Origin: an uncultured Eubacteriales bacterium | GTDB taxonomy: Bacteria; Bacillota_I; Bacilli_A; RF39; UBA660 | Assembly: GCA_905188025.1 (NCBI GenBank) | Contig: CAJJKI010000003.1 | Span: 62,001-126,000, forward strand | Direction: 5' to 3' | DNA: 64,000 bases | Part shown: positions 43,544-55,516 of the stretch, in pieces | Layout: each line of letters begins with the position of its first letter | How positions within the stretch are numbered: position 1 is the stretch's first letter | Program-made: the position numbers and the translations under genes | The notes under the pieces: generated by a model | What the model was told of the DNA's origin: nothing | Database searches by the model: none | The model's input: only the letters and a program-made list of their open reading frames with translations

Positions 43544-44082
43544 TGAAAAAGGAATGGTATGTAGTTAATACAGTTAGTGGTTATGAATACAAAGTAAAAG
43601 AAAAATTAGATATGATGATTAAAAACTCAGCGGATATTCAAGAGAGTATCTTTAGAGTTATTGTTCCTGAACAAACTGTTGTGGAATACAAGGATGGAGT
43701 AAAAAAGGAAAGAGTTAAAAAAATGTTTCCTGGTTATGTTCTTGTAGAAATGATTATGTCTGATGAAGTATGGTTTATTGTTAGAAATACTCAAGGTGTA
43801 ACAGGATTTATTGGGTCTTCTGGTAAAGGAGCTAAACCTATTCCATTATTACCTGAAGAAGTAGATAGAATTTTATCTAATATGGGTATGTCTAGAATAG
43901 ATTTAAGTAAAGACTTAGCTGAAGGTAAAAAAGTTAAGATTACTGATGGACCATTTAAGAATATGTCTGGTAAAGTTAAATCTTATGATTTAGAGAAAAA
44001 GACAGTAGAATTATTGTTAGATTTATTTGGTCAAGAGACTTCTGTTGAAGTAGAACTTTCACAAATTGAAAATTTAAAATAA
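43543..44082 (+). CDS. nusG: transcription elongation factor NusG
   Basis: NusG binds RNA polymerase and modulates pausing and termination. 179 residues: NGN domain with WYVVNTVSGYEYKVKEKL and FPGYVLVEM, NTQGVTGFIG, and a C-terminal KOW domain starting GKKVKITDGPFKNMSGKV. Start at the ATG 43543 with AAGGAG upstream. Confidence 0.97.
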   Translation: MKKEWYVVNTVSGYEYKVKEKLDMMIKNSADIQESIFRVIVPEQTVVEYKDGVKKERVKKMFPGYVLVEMIMSDEVWFIVRNTQGVTGFIGSSGKGAKPIPLLPEEVDRILSNMGMSRIDLSKDLAEGKKVKITDGPFKNMSGKVKSYDLEKKTVELLLDLFGQETSVEVELSQIENLK

Positions 44083-44088
44083 AAAAAC

Positions 44089-44117
44089 TTGCATTTTAAA
44101 AAATATTATGGTATATT
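44089..44117 (+). promoter_or_regulatory. promoter of rplK-rplA
   Basis: TTGCAT, 17-base spacer, TATATT, just after the nusG stop. Confidence 0.7.
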
Positions 44118-44154
44118 ATTGACGCGACTGTGTATTATTATATAGTTAAGAAAC

Positions 44155-44196
44155 TTAAGTGGGAGGCTGCGGACGGCTATTAAGACCACTCGCGAA
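44155..44196 (+). promoter_or_regulatory. putative L1-binding leader before rplK
   Basis: AGTGGGAGGCTG and CGGCTATTAAGACCACT can fold into a stem with the conserved-looking GGGAGG and TTAAGACCAC strands, like the ribosomal L1 target that controls rplK-rplA in many bacteria. Confidence 0.5.
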
Positions 44197-44228
44197 AAGA
44201 TAACATTATTATATAGGAGGTGTTTTTC

Positions 44229-44648
44229 GTGGCAAAAGCAATAACAAAGAAAATTACATTACAAATACCTGCAGGAAAAGCAACACCAGCTCCTCCAGTA
44301 GGAACTGTTTTAGGACCAGCAGGAATTAATTTACAAGAATTTTGTACTAAATTTAATGATGCAACTAGAGATAAGATGGGAGATATAGTACCAGTTCAAA
44401 TTTCTATTTTTGAAGATAGAACATTTGATTTTGTATTAAAGACTCCACCAGCAGCATTCTTATTAAAGAAAGTTGCTAAGATCAAATCAGGAGCTGCTAA
44501 AGGTGAGACTGTAGCTACTATTACTAAGGATCAACTTAAAGAAATAGCTGAAACTAAGTTACCTGATTTAAATGCTTATGATGTAGAACATGCTATGAAG
44601 ATAGTTGAAGGAACTGCTCGTAACATGGGAATTAAAGTAGAAGAGTAA
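44229..44648 (+). CDS. rplK: 50S ribosomal protein L11
   Basis: L11 forms the GTPase-associated stalk base with 23S rRNA. 139 residues: [24 protein letters not shown] (read in parts), [12 protein letters not shown], and the C-terminal RNA-binding domain with TARNMGI. Start is GTG at 44229 behind AGGAGGTG. Confidence 0.97.
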   Translation: MAKAITKKITLQIPAGKATPAPPVGTVLGPAGINLQEFCTKFNDATRDKMGDIVPVQISIFEDRTFDFVLKTPPAAFLLKKVAKIKSGAAKGETVATITKDQLKEIAETKLPDLNAYDVEHAMKIVEGTARNMGIKVEE

Positions 44649-44724
44649 TTTTTCTACGAAGTAAAAGTCCGCAAACCACAAAAAATGTGGAAGTGTATAT
44701 ACACGACCTCAGAAGGAGGAAATT

Positions 44725-45420
44725 ATGAAGAAAAGTAAAAGATATGCAGAGATAGCTACTAAGATTGAGAAGAATAAAGCATACGCTCCAATGGATGCAA
44801 TTAAATTAGTAAAAGAAACTTCTAATACTAAGTTTGATGAAACTGTTGAAATTGCTATGAATCTTAACTTAGATACTAAGAAAGCTGATCAACAATTAAG
44901 AGGCGCTATTGTTTTACCTAATGGTACTGGTAAAAGTCAAACTGTATTGGTACTTGCTAAAGGTGATCAAGCAAAAGCTGCTAAAGAAGCAGGAGCTGAT
45001 TATGTAGGAGACGTTGATATGATTGAAAAAATCGAAAAAGAAAATTGGTTCTCTTATGACGTAATCATTGCTACTCCTGAAATGATGCCAATGCTTGGTA
45101 AAATTGGTAAAATCTTAGGACCTAAAGGACTTATGCCTAATCCAAAGACTGGTACAGTTACAATGGATGTTGCTAAGGCTGTTAAAGAAACTAAGATGGG
45201 AAAAGTTGAATATAGAACTGATAGTTTTGGAAATATTCATGGTATCATTGGAAAAGCTAGTTTTGAAGAAGGAAAATTACTTGAAAACTTAAATACTTTT
45301 GTTGGAGCTATATTAAAAATTAAACCTGCTACAGTGAAAGGAAATTATGTTAAAAATATATCTATATCTTCTACTATGGGTCCTGGAATTAAACTTGATT
45401 TAAATTCTTTTGACAAATAG
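44725..45420 (+). CDS. rplA: 50S ribosomal protein L1
   Basis: L1 binds the 23S stalk and autoregulates its own mRNA. 231 residues with KSKRYAEI at the N-terminus, [23 protein letters not shown] and the C-terminal [11 protein letters not shown]. 76 bases from rplK, with a CCACA...TGTGG hairpin and a GTGTATATACAC palindrome in between. Confidence 0.97.
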   Translation: MKKSKRYAEIATKIEKNKAYAPMDAIKLVKETSNTKFDETVEIAMNLNLDTKKADQQLRGAIVLPNGTGKSQTVLVLAKGDQAKAAKEAGADYVGDVDMIEKIEKENWFSYDVIIATPEMMPMLGKIGKILGPKGLMPNPKTGTVTMDVAKAVKETKMGKVEYRTDSFGNIHGIIGKASFEEGKLLENLNTFVGAILKIKPATVKGNYVKNISISSTMGPGIKLDLNSFDK

Positions 45421-45438
45421 TAAATGATTTGATATAAT
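45410..45438 (+). promoter_or_regulatory. promoter of rplJ-rplL
   Basis: TTGACA, 17-base spacer, TATAAT: perfect consensus, with the -35 inside the last codons of rplA. Confidence 0.85.
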
Positions 45439-45444
45439 ACTTAT

Positions 45445-45575
45445 CGATGAAGAAAAATTATGCCAAAGACAGTAAGGACAATGTTGTTTAAAAATCTTAC
45501 CGAGGAATAAAAATATATATATGTATTTTAGTCCTCGTATGAGGACTTTTATTTATGGCATAGAGAAAGGATGTG
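45445..45575 (+). promoter_or_regulatory. ribosomal protein L10 leader
   Basis: Matches the L10(L12)4 autoregulatory leader: AAAGACAGTAAGGACAA (kink-turn side), CTTACCGAGG, then the hairpin AGTCCTC-GTAT-GAGGACT with TTTTATTT, an intrinsic attenuator. CGAGG can pair alternatively with CCTCG of the attenuator. Confidence 0.8.
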
Positions 45576-45582
45576 AAGATAG

Positions 45583-46074
45583 GTGGCAAATTCAAAGATT
45601 ATTGAACAAAAGGCATCAGTAGTAGCTGAAATCAAAGATAGATTTGAAAATGCTAAATCAGTTGTTATGTTCGATTATCGTGGACTTAGTGTTTCAGAAG
45701 TAACTGAACTAAGAAAAAAGCTAAGAGAGAATGGAGCTGATTATAAAGTATATAAAAATACTTTAACTAAGAGAGCTCTTGATGAACTTAACATTAATAT
45801 GGATGAATACTTAGCTGGTCCTAGTGCAGTAACATTTGGAACAGATGAACTTTCAATAGTAAAAGTATTAAATGATTTTGCTAAAGATCATAATGCACTT
45901 GAACTTAAGGCTGGTATTATTGAAGGAAAAGTAGCTGGCTTAGAAGACTTGAAGAGATATGCAGCAATTCCATCAAGAGATGTGTTATTAACTATGTTAG
46001 CAGCAGGTCTTATGGGAACTGTAAGAGACTTATCTATTTGCTTAGATTTATATGCTAAGGGTAAAGAAAATTAA
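45583..46074 (+). CDS. rplJ: 50S ribosomal protein L10
   Basis: L10 is the stalk base that holds L7/L12 dimers. 163 residues, beginning [20 protein letters not shown] with [15 protein letters not shown] and KNTLTKRAL; a C-terminal helix binds L12. Start is GTG at 45583. Controlled by the L10 leader above. Confidence 0.97.
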   Translation: MANSKIIEQKASVVAEIKDRFENAKSVVMFDYRGLSVSEVTELRKKLRENGADYKVYKNTLTKRALDELNINMDEYLAGPSAVTFGTDELSIVKVLNDFAKDHNALELKAGIIEGKVAGLEDLKRYAAIPSRDVLLTMLAAGLMGTVRDLSICLDLYAKGKEN

Positions 46075-46097
46075 TATTATTAAAGGAGGAAATAAAA

Positions 46098-46466
46098 ATG
46101 GCTAAATTAAATAGAGATGAATTTATTAGTGCTTTAAAAGAAATGTCAATTCTTGAAATCAAAGAATTAGTAGACGCTATGAAGGAGGAATTTGGTGTTG
46201 ATCCATCTGCAGTTGCTGTAGCAGCAGGTCCTGCTGTAGCTGCTGTTGAAGAAGGTCCATCAAAAGTTAATGTTGTATTAACAGCTGCTGGTCCAAATAA
46301 GATTGCAGTTATCAAGATCGTTAGAGATATCACTGGTTTAGGATTAAAAGAAGCTAAGGATATTGCTGATAACGGTGGAAACGTTAAAGAAGGCGTTGAC
46401 AAAGCTGAAGCTGAACAACTTAAAGCACAATTCGAAGAAGCTGGAGCTACTGTAGAACTTAAGTAG
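46098..46466 (+). CDS. rplL: 50S ribosomal protein L7/L12
   Basis: L7/L12 is the mobile stalk protein that recruits translation factors. 122 residues: N-terminal dimer domain ([16 protein letters not shown]), Ala-rich hinge (about 38-52) and the C-terminal globular domain with [13 protein letters not shown] strong AAAGGAGG ribosome-binding site. A terminator follows. Confidence 0.98.
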   Translation: MAKLNRDEFISALKEMSILEIKELVDAMKEEFGVDPSAVAVAAGPAVAAVEEGPSKVNVVLTAAGPNKIAVIKIVRDITGLGLKEAKDIADNGGNVKEGVDKAEAEQLKAQFEEAGATVELK

Positions 46467-46475
46467 TTTATATAA

Positions 46476-46502
46476 AGAGTCTAGAAATAGATTCTTTTTT
46501 TT
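46476..46502 (+). terminator. terminator after rplL
   Basis: AGAGTCTA, GAAA loop, TAGATTCT and a run of eight T. Confidence 0.75.
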
Positions 46503-46579
46503 GACGTTTTTCTGTAAACTGTATTGATATTTCTTTTTGTGTTATGATATACTTGTTATAGATGATAGGAAGTGAAAGT

Positions 46580-47482
46580 ATGTCAAAGTGGGATAAGGAA
46601 TATATAAAATTATGTAAGAAGATTTTAAAAGATGGAGTAGAGGTAGAAAATAGAACTGGAATTAATTCTATTAAAATACCAGGATATTCTTTTGAGTTTG
46701 ATTTATCTAAGGAGTTTCCAGCTTTGACTACTAAGCAATTATTTTTTAGACAAGCTATTTTAGAGATGCTATGGATTTATCAAGTACAGTCTAATGATGT
46801 AAGATGGTTACAAGATAGAAATGTTCATATATGGGATGAATGGGAGATTCATGAAGATGGCAAGTGGTATGCTAATCAAATGGTATTAGATAAAGACGGT
46901 AAGTTGGTTAAGAAAGATATTGTTAAGGATTTTGGTAAGGAATGGGCTCATACTATTGGGACTGCTTATGGTTGGATTAATAATAAATTTCAAAATACAC
47001 AGAGACTTATTGATACTTTAAAGAATAATCCTAATGATCGTAGAATGCTTATGACTTTATGGCAAGATGATTATATTAAGACAGCGGTACTTCCTTCATG
47101 TGTATGGAGTAGTGAATGGGATGTAACTGATGGTAAACTTAATTGTTGGGTTCATCAGAGAAGTTGTGATGTTCCTTTAGGTCTTCCTTTTAATGTTACA
47201 CAATATGCAACACTTCTTTGTTTAATAGCTCATTGTACTGGACTTAAGCCTGGTAAAATGTTTTGGTCTATAAAGGATGCTCATATATATGTTAATCAGG
47301 TAGAAGGGATTAAAGAACAAATAGAGAGATTTGATACTTTAGAAGATTTGCCAGCTCCTAAGTTATGGATAAATCCTGAGGTGAAAGATTTCTTTGAGTT
47401 TGATAATTCAAAAGATTGTAAAGATATAAAAGTAGTTGATTATAAACATCATGGAAAGATTAGTTTTCCATTAGCGCAATAG
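46580..47482 (+). CDS. thyA: thymidylate synthase (ThyA type)
   Basis: ThyA methylates dUMP to dTMP with methylenetetrahydrofolate. 300 residues: catalytic Cys in LPSCVW (about 187-192), RSCDVPLGLPFNVTQYA, and DAHIYVNQVEGIKEQ. It is longer than the 264-residue E. coli form owing to an insert after HIWDEW, the long form also found in lactobacilli. The start at 46580 is behind AGGAAGTG. thyA-folA stand between rplL and rpoB, an uncommon place. Confidence 0.95.
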   Translation: MSKWDKEYIKLCKKILKDGVEVENRTGINSIKIPGYSFEFDLSKEFPALTTKQLFFRQAILEMLWIYQVQSNDVRWLQDRNVHIWDEWEIHEDGKWYANQMVLDKDGKLVKKDIVKDFGKEWAHTIGTAYGWINNKFQNTQRLIDTLKNNPNDRRMLMTLWQDDYIKTAVLPSCVWSSEWDVTDGKLNCWVHQRSCDVPLGLPFNVTQYATLLCLIAHCTGLKPGKMFWSIKDAHIYVNQVEGIKEQIERFDTLEDLPAPKLWINPEVKDFFEFDNSKDCKDIKVVDYKHHGKISFPLAQ

Positions 47483-47492
47483 GAGTGATAAG

Positions 47493-47972
47493 ATGATTAG
47501 TATGATATGTTCAGTAGGAAGAAATAGAGAACTTGGTAAAGATAATGGACTTATTTGGCATATTCCTCAAGATATGAAATTTTTTAAGAATACAACTATG
47601 GGGCATACAGTAGTTATGGGAAAGAAAACTTATGATTCTTTACCAGGAGATTTACCAGGAAGAGATATGGTAGTACTTAATTTTGATAAGATTGAGGGAA
47701 ATGTTAAGACAATGTATTCAATTGATGAAGTGCTCGATAATTATTTAAATAAGGATGAAGAGACTTTTATTATAGGAGGAGCTTCAATATATGCTCAATT
47801 TATTAAATATGCTGATAGGCTTTATTTAACGGAAATAGATGATGAGTGTGATTTAGCTGATACTTTTTTTCCTGAATTTGATAAGTCAGAATGGACTTGT
47901 GAAGTATTAGATGAAGGTACTTATAAAGATATTAATTTTAAGATGTGTAGATATGATAGAATAGGAAAATAG
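47493..47972 (+). CDS. folA: dihydrofolate reductase
   Basis: FolA regenerates tetrahydrofolate from the dihydrofolate made by ThyA. 159 residues: MICSVGRNRELGKDNGLIWHIPQDMKFF (in part; active-site WHIPQD with the acidic Asp), MGKKTYDSLP and IIGGASIYAQF (the GGxxxY cofactor loop). It follows thyA by 10 bases, a natural functional pair. Confidence 0.95.
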   Translation: MISMICSVGRNRELGKDNGLIWHIPQDMKFFKNTTMGHTVVMGKKTYDSLPGDLPGRDMVVLNFDKIEGNVKTMYSIDEVLDNYLNKDEETFIIGGASIYAQFIKYADRLYLTEIDDECDLADTFFPEFDKSEWTCEVLDEGTYKDINFKMCRYDRIGK

Positions 47973-48066
47973 ATAGTTAATTTTAGTGATAGAGATACCA
48001 ATACCTAAATATATATAAAATGTTTACTAAAATGTGAAAAAATCTATAAAAACTTTTAATTATTCG

Positions 48067-48095
48067 TTGACTTTTTACGTGGATGATGATAGTAT
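48067..48095 (+). promoter_or_regulatory. promoter of rpoB-rpoC
   Basis: TTGACT, 17-base spacer, TAGTAT; the leader then holds a small ACACG/CGTGC-type hairpin before the start codon. Confidence 0.7.
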
Positions 48096-48164
48096 TATAT
48101 ATTGGAAACACGTCTTTTTGGCGTGCATGTCTTTAAAATTTTTAGGTATTGGGGTGAAAAGTTA

Positions 48165-51100
48165 ATGGCTTATAAAGTAAAGCAAAGTGGCGATTATAGA
48201 AAAAGAAGAAACTTTTCTATGATTAAAAATTCATTAGAACTTGATAATTTATTGCAAATTCAAAAGGAATCATATCAATGGTTTGTGACTGAAGGGGTTA
48301 AAGAGGTACTTGAAGACTTTTCTCCGGTGGAGAGTTTTTCTGGAAGCTTGTCATTAGAGTTTAATGATTATGTCTTCGATACTCCAAGGTATTCTATAAA
48401 GGAATGTAAGGATAGACAAATTACTTATGCAGCTCCTTTAAAGGTACAAACAAGACTTTTTAACAATGAAACGGGAGAAGTTAAAGAGCAAGAGATATTC
48501 TTAGGTGATATGCCTTTAATGACAGATAGTGGTACTTTTGTTATTAATGGTGCTGAGAGAGTAGTTGTATCCCAATTAGTTAGATCTCCTAGTGTTTATT
48601 TCTCAAAAGAAGTAGATAAAAATGGTAAACCAGTATTTGCTTCTAAGGTTATTCCTACTAGAGGTACTTGGCTTGAGTATGAAACTGATGCTAAGGATGT
48701 TTTATATGTAAGAATTGATAGAACTAGAAAGGTTCCTCTTACTACATTACTTAGAGCATTTGGTTTATCTAGTGATAAAGATATTCTTGATATGTTTGAT
48801 AACAATGAATATTTAAAGAATACTATAGAGAGAGATTCTACTAAAAATACTGATGAGGCGTTAATTGAAATATATGAAAAATTAAGACCTGGTGAACCTA
48901 CAACTTTAGATAGTTCAAAGAACCAATTGATTACTAGATTCTTTGATAATTTTCGTTATGATTTAGCTAAAGTTGGAAGATATAAATTTAATCAAAGACT
49001 TAATATTACTGATAGATTAGTAGGTAAAGTATTGGCACAAGATGTTGTTATTGATGGAGAAGTTAAGCTTGCTGATGGAACATTACTTACTAAAGAAGTA
49101 GTTCTTGAATTAGATAAATATTTAAAAGATGGATATGGAATGGTAGAAGCTAAGATTAATACTGATTTGAATGATGCTAATATGATTCAAGTATTATATG
49201 TATATTCTCCAATTAATCCAAAGAAGAAAGTAAAAGTAATAGGTAATGATCAATCTATTACTGTTAAGACTTTAACAATATCTGATTTTTATGCTTCAGT
49301 ATCATACTATTTAAATTTAATGGATGGTATTGGACATGATGATGAGATAGACCATTTAGGTAATAGAAGAATTAGACAAGTAGGAGAACTTTTACAAAAT
49401 CAATTTAAGATTGGTTTTAGTAGAATGGAGAGAGTTATTCGTGAGAGAATGACTACACAAGATATGGAGACTGTTACCCCTAAGACATTAATTAATATTA
49501 GACCAGTAACAGCTGTTATTAAGGAATTCTTTGGTAGTAGCCAATTATCTCAATTTATGGATCAGGTTAATCCGATTGCAGAACTTACTCATAAAAGAAG
49601 ATTATCTGCTTTAGGACCTGGTGGACTTTCTAGAGATAGAGCTGGCGTTGAAGTACGTGATGTTAATGCTTCTCACTATGGTAGAATTTGTCCAATTGAA
49701 TCTCCAGAAGGACAAAACATTGGACTTATTACTTCACTTGCTAGTTATGCTAAGATTAATGAATATGGATTTATCATGACTCCTTATCGTAAGGTAGAGA
49801 ATGGTAAATTGACTGATCAAGTAGATTATTTAACTGCTACTGAAGAACAAGATTTTTATATTTCTCAAGCAACAGTTAATGTTAATGATGATAATATGAT
49901 TACTGATAGTACAGTAGCTGGTAGATTTAATGGTGAGAATGTAATTATTCCTGTTGATAAGGTTGATTATATCGACGTATCACCACAACAAGTTGTTTCT
50001 ATTACTACTAGTTTGATTCCATTCTTGGAACATGATGATGCGACTCGTGCTCTTATGGGTGCGAACATGCAACGTCAGGCATTACCACTTTTAACTACTG
50101 AAGCTCCTTATGTTGGAACTGGTGTTGAATATGTGGCTGCTAGAGATAGTGGTGCCGTAGTAGTAGCTAAGGCTGATGGCGTAGTTGAATATGTTGATGC
50201 TAAGAAGATTATTGTTAAGAATGCTAAAGGTAAAGATATATATGAACTTACAACATTTGAAAGATCTAACCAAGGAGAAACTGCTAACCAATCTCCAATA
50301 GTTAGAGCTGGAGATAAAGTAAGAAGAGGACAAGTAATTGCTGATGGTCCTAGTACAAACATGGGTGAGTTAGCTCTTGGTAAGAATGTTGTAGTTGCTT
50401 TCATGACATTTAATGGTTATAACTTTGAGGATGCCGTTATTATGAATGAGAGATTGGTTAAGGATGATGTTTATACTTCTTTACATATTGAAGACTATGA
50501 AATTCAATGTAGAGATACTAAACTTGGTCCTGAAGAGATTACTCGTGATATTCCTAATGTTAGTGAAGAAGCTAGAAAGAATCTTGATGAAAATGGTATT
50601 ATAAGAATTGGTACTGAAGTTAAGGAAGGCGATATCCTTGTAGGTAAAGTAACTCCTAAGGGAATGGCTGATTTGACTAGTGAAGAGAAATTATTACATG
50701 CTATTTTTGGTGAGAAAACTAGAGAAGTTAGAAACTCTTCACTTACTGTTCCACATGGTGGAGATGGAATTGTTCATGACGTAAAAGTATACACTAAGGC
50801 TGATAATGATGAGATGCCTAGTGGTGTTAGCAAAGTAGTTAGAGTATATATTATTCAAAAAAGAAAGATTCAAGTAGGAGATAAGATGTCAGGTCGTCAT
50901 GGTAATAAGGGTGTTATTTCATTAATATTACCACAAGAAGATATGCCATACTTACCAGATGGTACTCCGGTAGATATCATGTTAAATCCACAAGGTGTTC
51001 CTTCTCGTATGAATATTGGTCAGATACTTGAACTTCATATGGGTATGGCTTGTAAGAAGTTAGGTGTATATATGGCTACTCCAGTACTTGATGGTGCTAA

Positions 51101-51791
51101 GAAGGATGATATTGCTAATATGATGGCTGAAGCTGGAATGGATCCTGATGGTAAGACAGTTTTATATGATGGTAGAACTGGTGAACCATTTGATAATCGT
51201 ATCAATGTTGGTGTAATGTATATGATTAAACTTCATCACATGGTTGATGATAAGTTACATGCGAGAGCTACTGGACCATATTCACTTGTTACTCAACAAC
51301 CTCTTGGTGGTAAAGCACAATTTGGTGGACAGAGATTTGGTGAAATGGAAGTTTGGGCTCTTGAAGCATATGGAGCATCACATGTACTTCAAGAAATACT
51401 TACTTATAAATCAGATGATGTTGTAGGTAGAGTAAAAGTATATGAAGCTATTGTTAAAGGTCAATCGTTACCTGAACCAAGTATTCCAGAATCATTTAGA
51501 GTATTAATTAAAGAATTCCAAGCATTAGGATTAAATATTTCAGTAATTAATAATGATGATGAGGAAGTAAGTATTAGTGAACTTGAAAAAGAAGACGATG
51601 AGGATGATATGCCAGTATCAGAAGAAATTCAAAAACCTGATTTATTTGCAACTGAAGATGATTCATTAGAAGATGATTTGGATGATGAGGAAGATGAATT
51701 TGAAGATGATTTGGCTGATATAGATTTGCCAGATGAATATGGAGATGGCATTGAGTCAAATGATTTTGATGATATGGGAGGTGATTTCTAA
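48165..51791 (+). CDS. rpoB: RNA polymerase subunit beta
   Basis: RpoB with RpoC forms the polymerase active centre. 1208 residues: [13 protein letters not shown] and [19 protein letters not shown] mark the rifampicin pocket with wild-type-like residues; GRHGNKGV and the [12 protein letters not shown]-terminal clamp segment are standard. After the usual end there is an acidic tail of about 75 residues rich in Asp and Glu. Start at 48165 (MAYKVKQSG) behind GGGGTG. Confidence 0.98.
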   Translation: MAYKVKQSGDYRKRRNFSMIKNSLELDNLLQIQKESYQWFVTEGVKEVLEDFSPVESFSGSLSLEFNDYVFDTPRYSIKECKDRQITYAAPLKVQTRLFNNETGEVKEQEIFLGDMPLMTDSGTFVINGAERVVVSQLVRSPSVYFSKEVDKNGKPVFASKVIPTRGTWLEYETDAKDVLYVRIDRTRKVPLTTLLRAFGLSSDKDILDMFDNNEYLKNTIERDSTKNTDEALIEIYEKLRPGEPTTLDSSKNQLITRFFDNFRYDLAKVGRYKFNQRLNITDRLVGKVLAQDVVIDGEVKLADGTLLTKEVVLELDKYLKDGYGMVEAKINTDLNDANMIQVLYVYSPINPKKKVKVIGNDQSITVKTLTISDFYASVSYYLNLMDGIGHDDEIDHLGNRRIRQVGELLQNQFKIGFSRMERVIRERMTTQDMETVTPKTLINIRPVTAVIKEFFGSSQLSQFMDQVNPIAELTHKRRLSALGPGGLSRDRAGVEVRDVNASHYGRICPIESPEGQNIGLITSLASYAKINEYGFIMTPYRKVENGKLTDQVDYLTATEEQDFYISQATVNVNDDNMITDSTVAGRFNGENVIIPVDKVDYIDVSPQQVVSITTSLIPFLEHDDATRALMGANMQRQALPLLTTEAPYVGTGVEYVAARDSGAVVVAKADGVVEYVDAKKIIVKNAKGKDIYELTTFERSNQGETANQSPIVRAGDKVRRGQVIADGPSTNMGELALGKNVVVAFMTFNGYNFEDAVIMNERLVKDDVYTSLHIEDYEIQCRDTKLGPEEITRDIPNVSEEARKNLDENGIIRIGTEVKEGDILVGKVTPKGMADLTSEEKLLHAIFGEKTREVRNSSLTVPHGGDGIVHDVKVYTKADNDEMPSGVSKVVRVYIIQKRKIQVGDKMSGRHGNKGVISLILPQEDMPYLPDGTPVDIMLNPQGVPSRMNIGQILELHMGMACKKLGVYMATPVLDGAKKDDIANMMAEAGMDPDGKTVLYDGRTGEPFDNRINVGVMYMIKLHHMVDDKLHARATGPYSLVTQQPLGGKAQFGGQRFGEMEVWALEAYGASHVLQEILTYKSDDVVGRVKVYEAIVKGQSLPEPSIPESFRVLIKEFQALGLNISVINNDDEEVSISELEKEDDEDDMPVSEEIQKPDLFATEDDSLEDDLDDEEDEFEDDLADIDLPDEYGDGIESNDFDDMGGDF

Positions 51792-54700
51792 TGTTAGAGG
51801 CTAATAAATTTAAAGCTTTAAAAATAGGAATTGCATCACCTGATGATATTAGAGCATGGAGTTATGGTGAGGTATTAAAACCTGAAACTATTAACTATAG
51901 AACATTAAAGCCTGAAAGAGATGGACTTTTCTGTGAAAAAATATTTGGACCAACTAGAGATTATGAATGTAGTTGTGGTAAATATAAAAGATTAAGATAT
52001 AAAAATATTGTTTGTGATAGATGTGGTGTAGAAGTTACTAAGTCTAAAGTTCGTAGAGAAAGAATGGGACATATTGAACTTGCTACACCAGTAAGTCACA
52101 TTTGGTTTGTTAAAGGAATTCCTTCTTATATTGGATTATGTCTTGATATGTCTCCAAGAGATTTGGAAGAAGTAATTTACTTTGTATCATATGTAGTACT
52201 TGATCCAGGAGCTACTACTTTAATAAAGAAACAAACTTTATCTGATAAGGAATATAGAGCTTATTATGAAAAGTATGGTAATACTTTTAGAGTTGGCATG
52301 GGTGCTGAAGCTATTAAGGAATTACTTAGTGAATTAGATGTAGAGAAAGAATTAGATGCTCTTCAAAAAGAATTAGCTGAAGCTACTGGTCAAAAGAAAC
52401 TTAGATTGGTTAAGAGATTGGATGTATTAGATTCATTTGCTAAGTCAGGAAATAAGCCTGAATGGATGATTCTAGAGGCATTACCTGTTATTCCTCCTGA
52501 GTTAAGACCAATGATTCAACTTGATGGTGGTAGATTTGCTACATCTGATTTGAATGATTTATATAGAAGAGTAATTAATAGAAATAATCGTTTAAAGAAA
52601 TTAGTTGAATTAAATGCTCCTTCAATTATTATTCAAAATGAAAAGAGAATGTTACAAGAAGCAGTAGACTCATTATTTGATAATGGTCGTCGTGGTAGAA
52701 GTGTAACTGGTGCTGGTAATAGAGCATTAAAATCATTATCTAGTATGTTAAAAGGAAAACAAGGTAGATTCCGTCAAAACTTATTAGGAAAACGTGTTGA
52801 CTATTCAGGTCGTTCAGTTATTGTAGTTGGACCAGATCTTAAAATGTATCAATGCGGTATTCCTAAAGAGATGGCTCTTGAATTATTTAAACCACATGTT
52901 ATTAATGGTTTAGTATCTAAAGAGATAGCTAATAATATTAAATCTGCTAAGAAGATGATTGATACTAGAGATCCTAAAGTATGGGATGTAGTAGAAGAAG
53001 TTATTAAAGAGCATCCAGTTATGTTAAACCGTGCTCCTACATTACATAGATTAGGTATTCAAGCATTTGAACCAAAACTAGTGTCAGGAAAAGCTATTAG
53101 ACTTCATCCACTTGTTACAACAGCATTTAATGCTGACTTCGATGGAGACCAGATGGCAGTACACGTTCCATTATCTGAAGAGGCTAAGGCTGAGGCTAGA
53201 ATACTTATGTTAGGTGCTAATAATATCTTATCACCTAAGGATGGAAAGCCTATCGTTACTCCTAGTCAGGATATGATCTTAGGTAATTACTATATAACTA
53301 TGGAAAAACCTGGTCATGAAGGAGAAGGAAGAATATTTAAGAATTCTAATGAAGCATTAATGGCTTATAATAGAAGAGAAGTTGATTTACATACAAGAAT
53401 AGTTGTTCCTGTAAATTCATTTAAGCATAAAGTATTCTTAGATTCTCATAAAGATCAATATTTAGTTACTACTGTTGGTAAGTTAATATTTAATGAAATC
53501 TTACCAGATTCATTCCCATATGTTAATGAACCAACTGATGAGAATATTGAGAAATATACTCCTAATAAATACTTTATTGCTCCAGGAGAAAATATTCCTG
53601 AAAAGATTAAAGAAATACCTAAAGCTGATGCATTTAAGAAGGGTACTTTAGAGAAGATAATAGCTCAAATGTTTAAGAAATATAAAACTACTGAGACATC
53701 TATTATGCTTGATAAATTAAAAGATCAAGGATTTAAGTATTCAACTTATTCTGGTATTACTATTGCAGCATCAGACGTTGTAACTAGTAAGCAAAAGGAT
53801 CAAATTATAGCTAACTCAGAAGCTGAAGTTAAGAAAGTAACTAAACAATATCAAAGAGGTTTGATTACTGATAAAGAAAGATTTGATCTTGTAATTGGTA
53901 TTTGGGATAAGGCAAAGAAAGATATTGAAAAAGAACTTGAAGCTTATGCAAAGAGTGAAGAATATGAAGATAACCCAATTTTCATAATGATGAACTCTAA
54001 GGCTCGTGGATCTATTTCTAACTTCGTACAGTTAGCTGGTATGCGTGGTACGATGGCTAAACCAAATGGTGAACCAGTAGAAATTCCTATTAAGTCATCA
54101 TTTAGAGATGGATTAACAGTATCTGAATTCTTCTTATCTACACATGGTGCTAGAAAAGGTAGTGCTGATACCGCTCTTAAAACTGCAGACTCTGGTTATA
54201 TGACAAGAAGACTTGTTGATGTAGCACAAGATTTAATCGTTAGAGAAGAAGATTGTGGTACTACTGAAGGTGTTAAAGTATCTGCATTTAGAGATGAAAA
54301 GAATGGTATTATTGAACCATTATACGATAGAATTTTAGGAAGATACACTAATAAGAAAGTAATCGATCCTAATACTAAAGAAGTTATCGTTGATAAAAAT
54401 GAATATATTACTGAAAATATAGCAGATAAGATTATAGCTGCTGGTATTGAAGAATTAGAAATTAGAACAGTACTTACATGTAGAACTGATCATGGTGTAT
54501 GTTGTAAGTGTTATGGTAGAAACTTAGCTACAGGTAATATTGTTGAGATTGGTGAAGCTGTTGGTACAATGGGTGCTCAATCTATTGGTGAACCAGGTAC
54601 ACAGTTAACCATGAGAACATTCCATACTGGTGGTGTTGCTGGTGGAGACGATATCACACAAGGTCTTCCTCGTGTTGAAGAATTGTTTGAAGCTAGAACT

Positions 54701-55426
54701 CCTAAAGGAAAAGCTCTTATAGCTGAAATTGATGGTGTTGTATCTAAGATTGAAGATCAAAAGGGTAGAACTAAGATATATATTAAAAATGCTAATGAAG
54801 TTAGAGAACATTTATCAGCATATGGTGCTAAACTTAGAGTTGAAAAAGGCGATAAGGTAGTAGCTGGTGATAGATTAACTGAAGGTAATATTAGTCCTAA
54901 GGAATTATTAGCAGTAACTGACCCTAATACTGTTCAACAATACATTTTGAAAGAAGTACAAAAGGTATATCGTTCACAAGGTGTTGATATTAATGATAAA
55001 CACGTTGAACTTATTGCTAAGAGAATGATTTCTCAAATTAGAATTATGGATTCTGGAGATACTAATTTATTACCTAGTACAGTAGTTTCAATTAATAAAT
55101 TTACTGAAGGTAATAGAGACGTTATTTTACAAGGTAAGAAGCCTGCTATTGGACAACCTATCTTACTTGGTATTACTAAGTCTTCACTTCAAACTGATTC
55201 ATTCTTAGCATCAGCTTCATTCCAAGAGACTACAAGAATTCTTACTGAGGCTGCAGTTAAAGGAAAAGTAGATAATTTACATGGATTAAAAGAAAATGTT
55301 ATTATTGGTAAACTTATTCCTGCTGGTACAGGTGCTAAGGAATATATGGATATTGGTTATACATTAGAGAAAGAATTCTTTGATGATGAACCATCTGAAG
55401 TATTAGAAGAAAAATTCTTAGATTAA
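51791..55426 (+). CDS. rpoC: RNA polymerase subunit beta prime
   Basis: RpoC carries the catalytic magnesium site [14 protein letters not shown]. 1211 residues, with the N-terminal zinc site (CSCGKYK...CDRCG), the bridge-helix/trigger-loop region and the second zinc site ([13 protein letters not shown]). Its ATG overlaps the rpoB stop by one base. A terminator follows. Confidence 0.98.
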   Translation: MLEANKFKALKIGIASPDDIRAWSYGEVLKPETINYRTLKPERDGLFCEKIFGPTRDYECSCGKYKRLRYKNIVCDRCGVEVTKSKVRRERMGHIELATPVSHIWFVKGIPSYIGLCLDMSPRDLEEVIYFVSYVVLDPGATTLIKKQTLSDKEYRAYYEKYGNTFRVGMGAEAIKELLSELDVEKELDALQKELAEATGQKKLRLVKRLDVLDSFAKSGNKPEWMILEALPVIPPELRPMIQLDGGRFATSDLNDLYRRVINRNNRLKKLVELNAPSIIIQNEKRMLQEAVDSLFDNGRRGRSVTGAGNRALKSLSSMLKGKQGRFRQNLLGKRVDYSGRSVIVVGPDLKMYQCGIPKEMALELFKPHVINGLVSKEIANNIKSAKKMIDTRDPKVWDVVEEVIKEHPVMLNRAPTLHRLGIQAFEPKLVSGKAIRLHPLVTTAFNADFDGDQMAVHVPLSEEAKAEARILMLGANNILSPKDGKPIVTPSQDMILGNYYITMEKPGHEGEGRIFKNSNEALMAYNRREVDLHTRIVVPVNSFKHKVFLDSHKDQYLVTTVGKLIFNEILPDSFPYVNEPTDENIEKYTPNKYFIAPGENIPEKIKEIPKADAFKKGTLEKIIAQMFKKYKTTETSIMLDKLKDQGFKYSTYSGITIAASDVVTSKQKDQIIANSEAEVKKVTKQYQRGLITDKERFDLVIGIWDKAKKDIEKELEAYAKSEEYEDNPIFIMMNSKARGSISNFVQLAGMRGTMAKPNGEPVEIPIKSSFRDGLTVSEFFLSTHGARKGSADTALKTADSGYMTRRLVDVAQDLIVREEDCGTTEGVKVSAFRDEKNGIIEPLYDRILGRYTNKKVIDPNTKEVIVDKNEYITENIADKIIAAGIEELEIRTVLTCRTDHGVCCKCYGRNLATGNIVEIGEAVGTMGAQSIGEPGTQLTMRTFHTGGVAGGDDITQGLPRVEELFEARTPKGKALIAEIDGVVSKIEDQKGRTKIYIKNANEVREHLSAYGAKLRVEKGDKVVAGDRLTEGNISPKELLAVTDPNTVQQYILKEVQKVYRSQGVDINDKHVELIAKRMISQIRIMDSGDTNLLPSTVVSINKFTEGNRDVILQGKKPAIGQPILLGITKSSLQTDSFLASASFQETTRILTEAAVKGKVDNLHGLKENVIIGKLIPAGTGAKEYMDIGYTLEKEFFDDEPSEVLEEKFLD

Positions 55427-55432
55427 TGATAT

Positions 55433-55462
55433 AAGCTAGTATAGTGATATACTGGCTTTTTC
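55433..55462 (+). terminator. terminator of rpoB-rpoC
   Basis: AAGCTAGTAT, four-base loop, ATATACTGGCTT with T tail. Confidence 0.75.
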
Positions 55463-55463
55463 T

Positions 55464-55491
55464 TTGTTTATTTATAGAAATATGCTATAAT
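55464..55491 (+). promoter_or_regulatory. promoter of the coiled-coil gene
   Basis: TTGTTT, 16-base spacer, TATAAT with an extended TG, 26 bases before the start codon. Confidence 0.6.
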
Positions 55492-55516
55492 ATAAGTGTT
55501 ATTTGGAGGTGTAATA

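Noticed and set aside
46055..46402. Minus-strand frame opposite rplL
   Set aside because: Shadow of the Ala-rich L7/L12 coding strand; no start signals.
48102..48164. Longer rpoB start
   Set aside because: The extra 21 residues cover the leader hairpin and do not match RpoB; the ATG at 48165 has a GGGGTG site.
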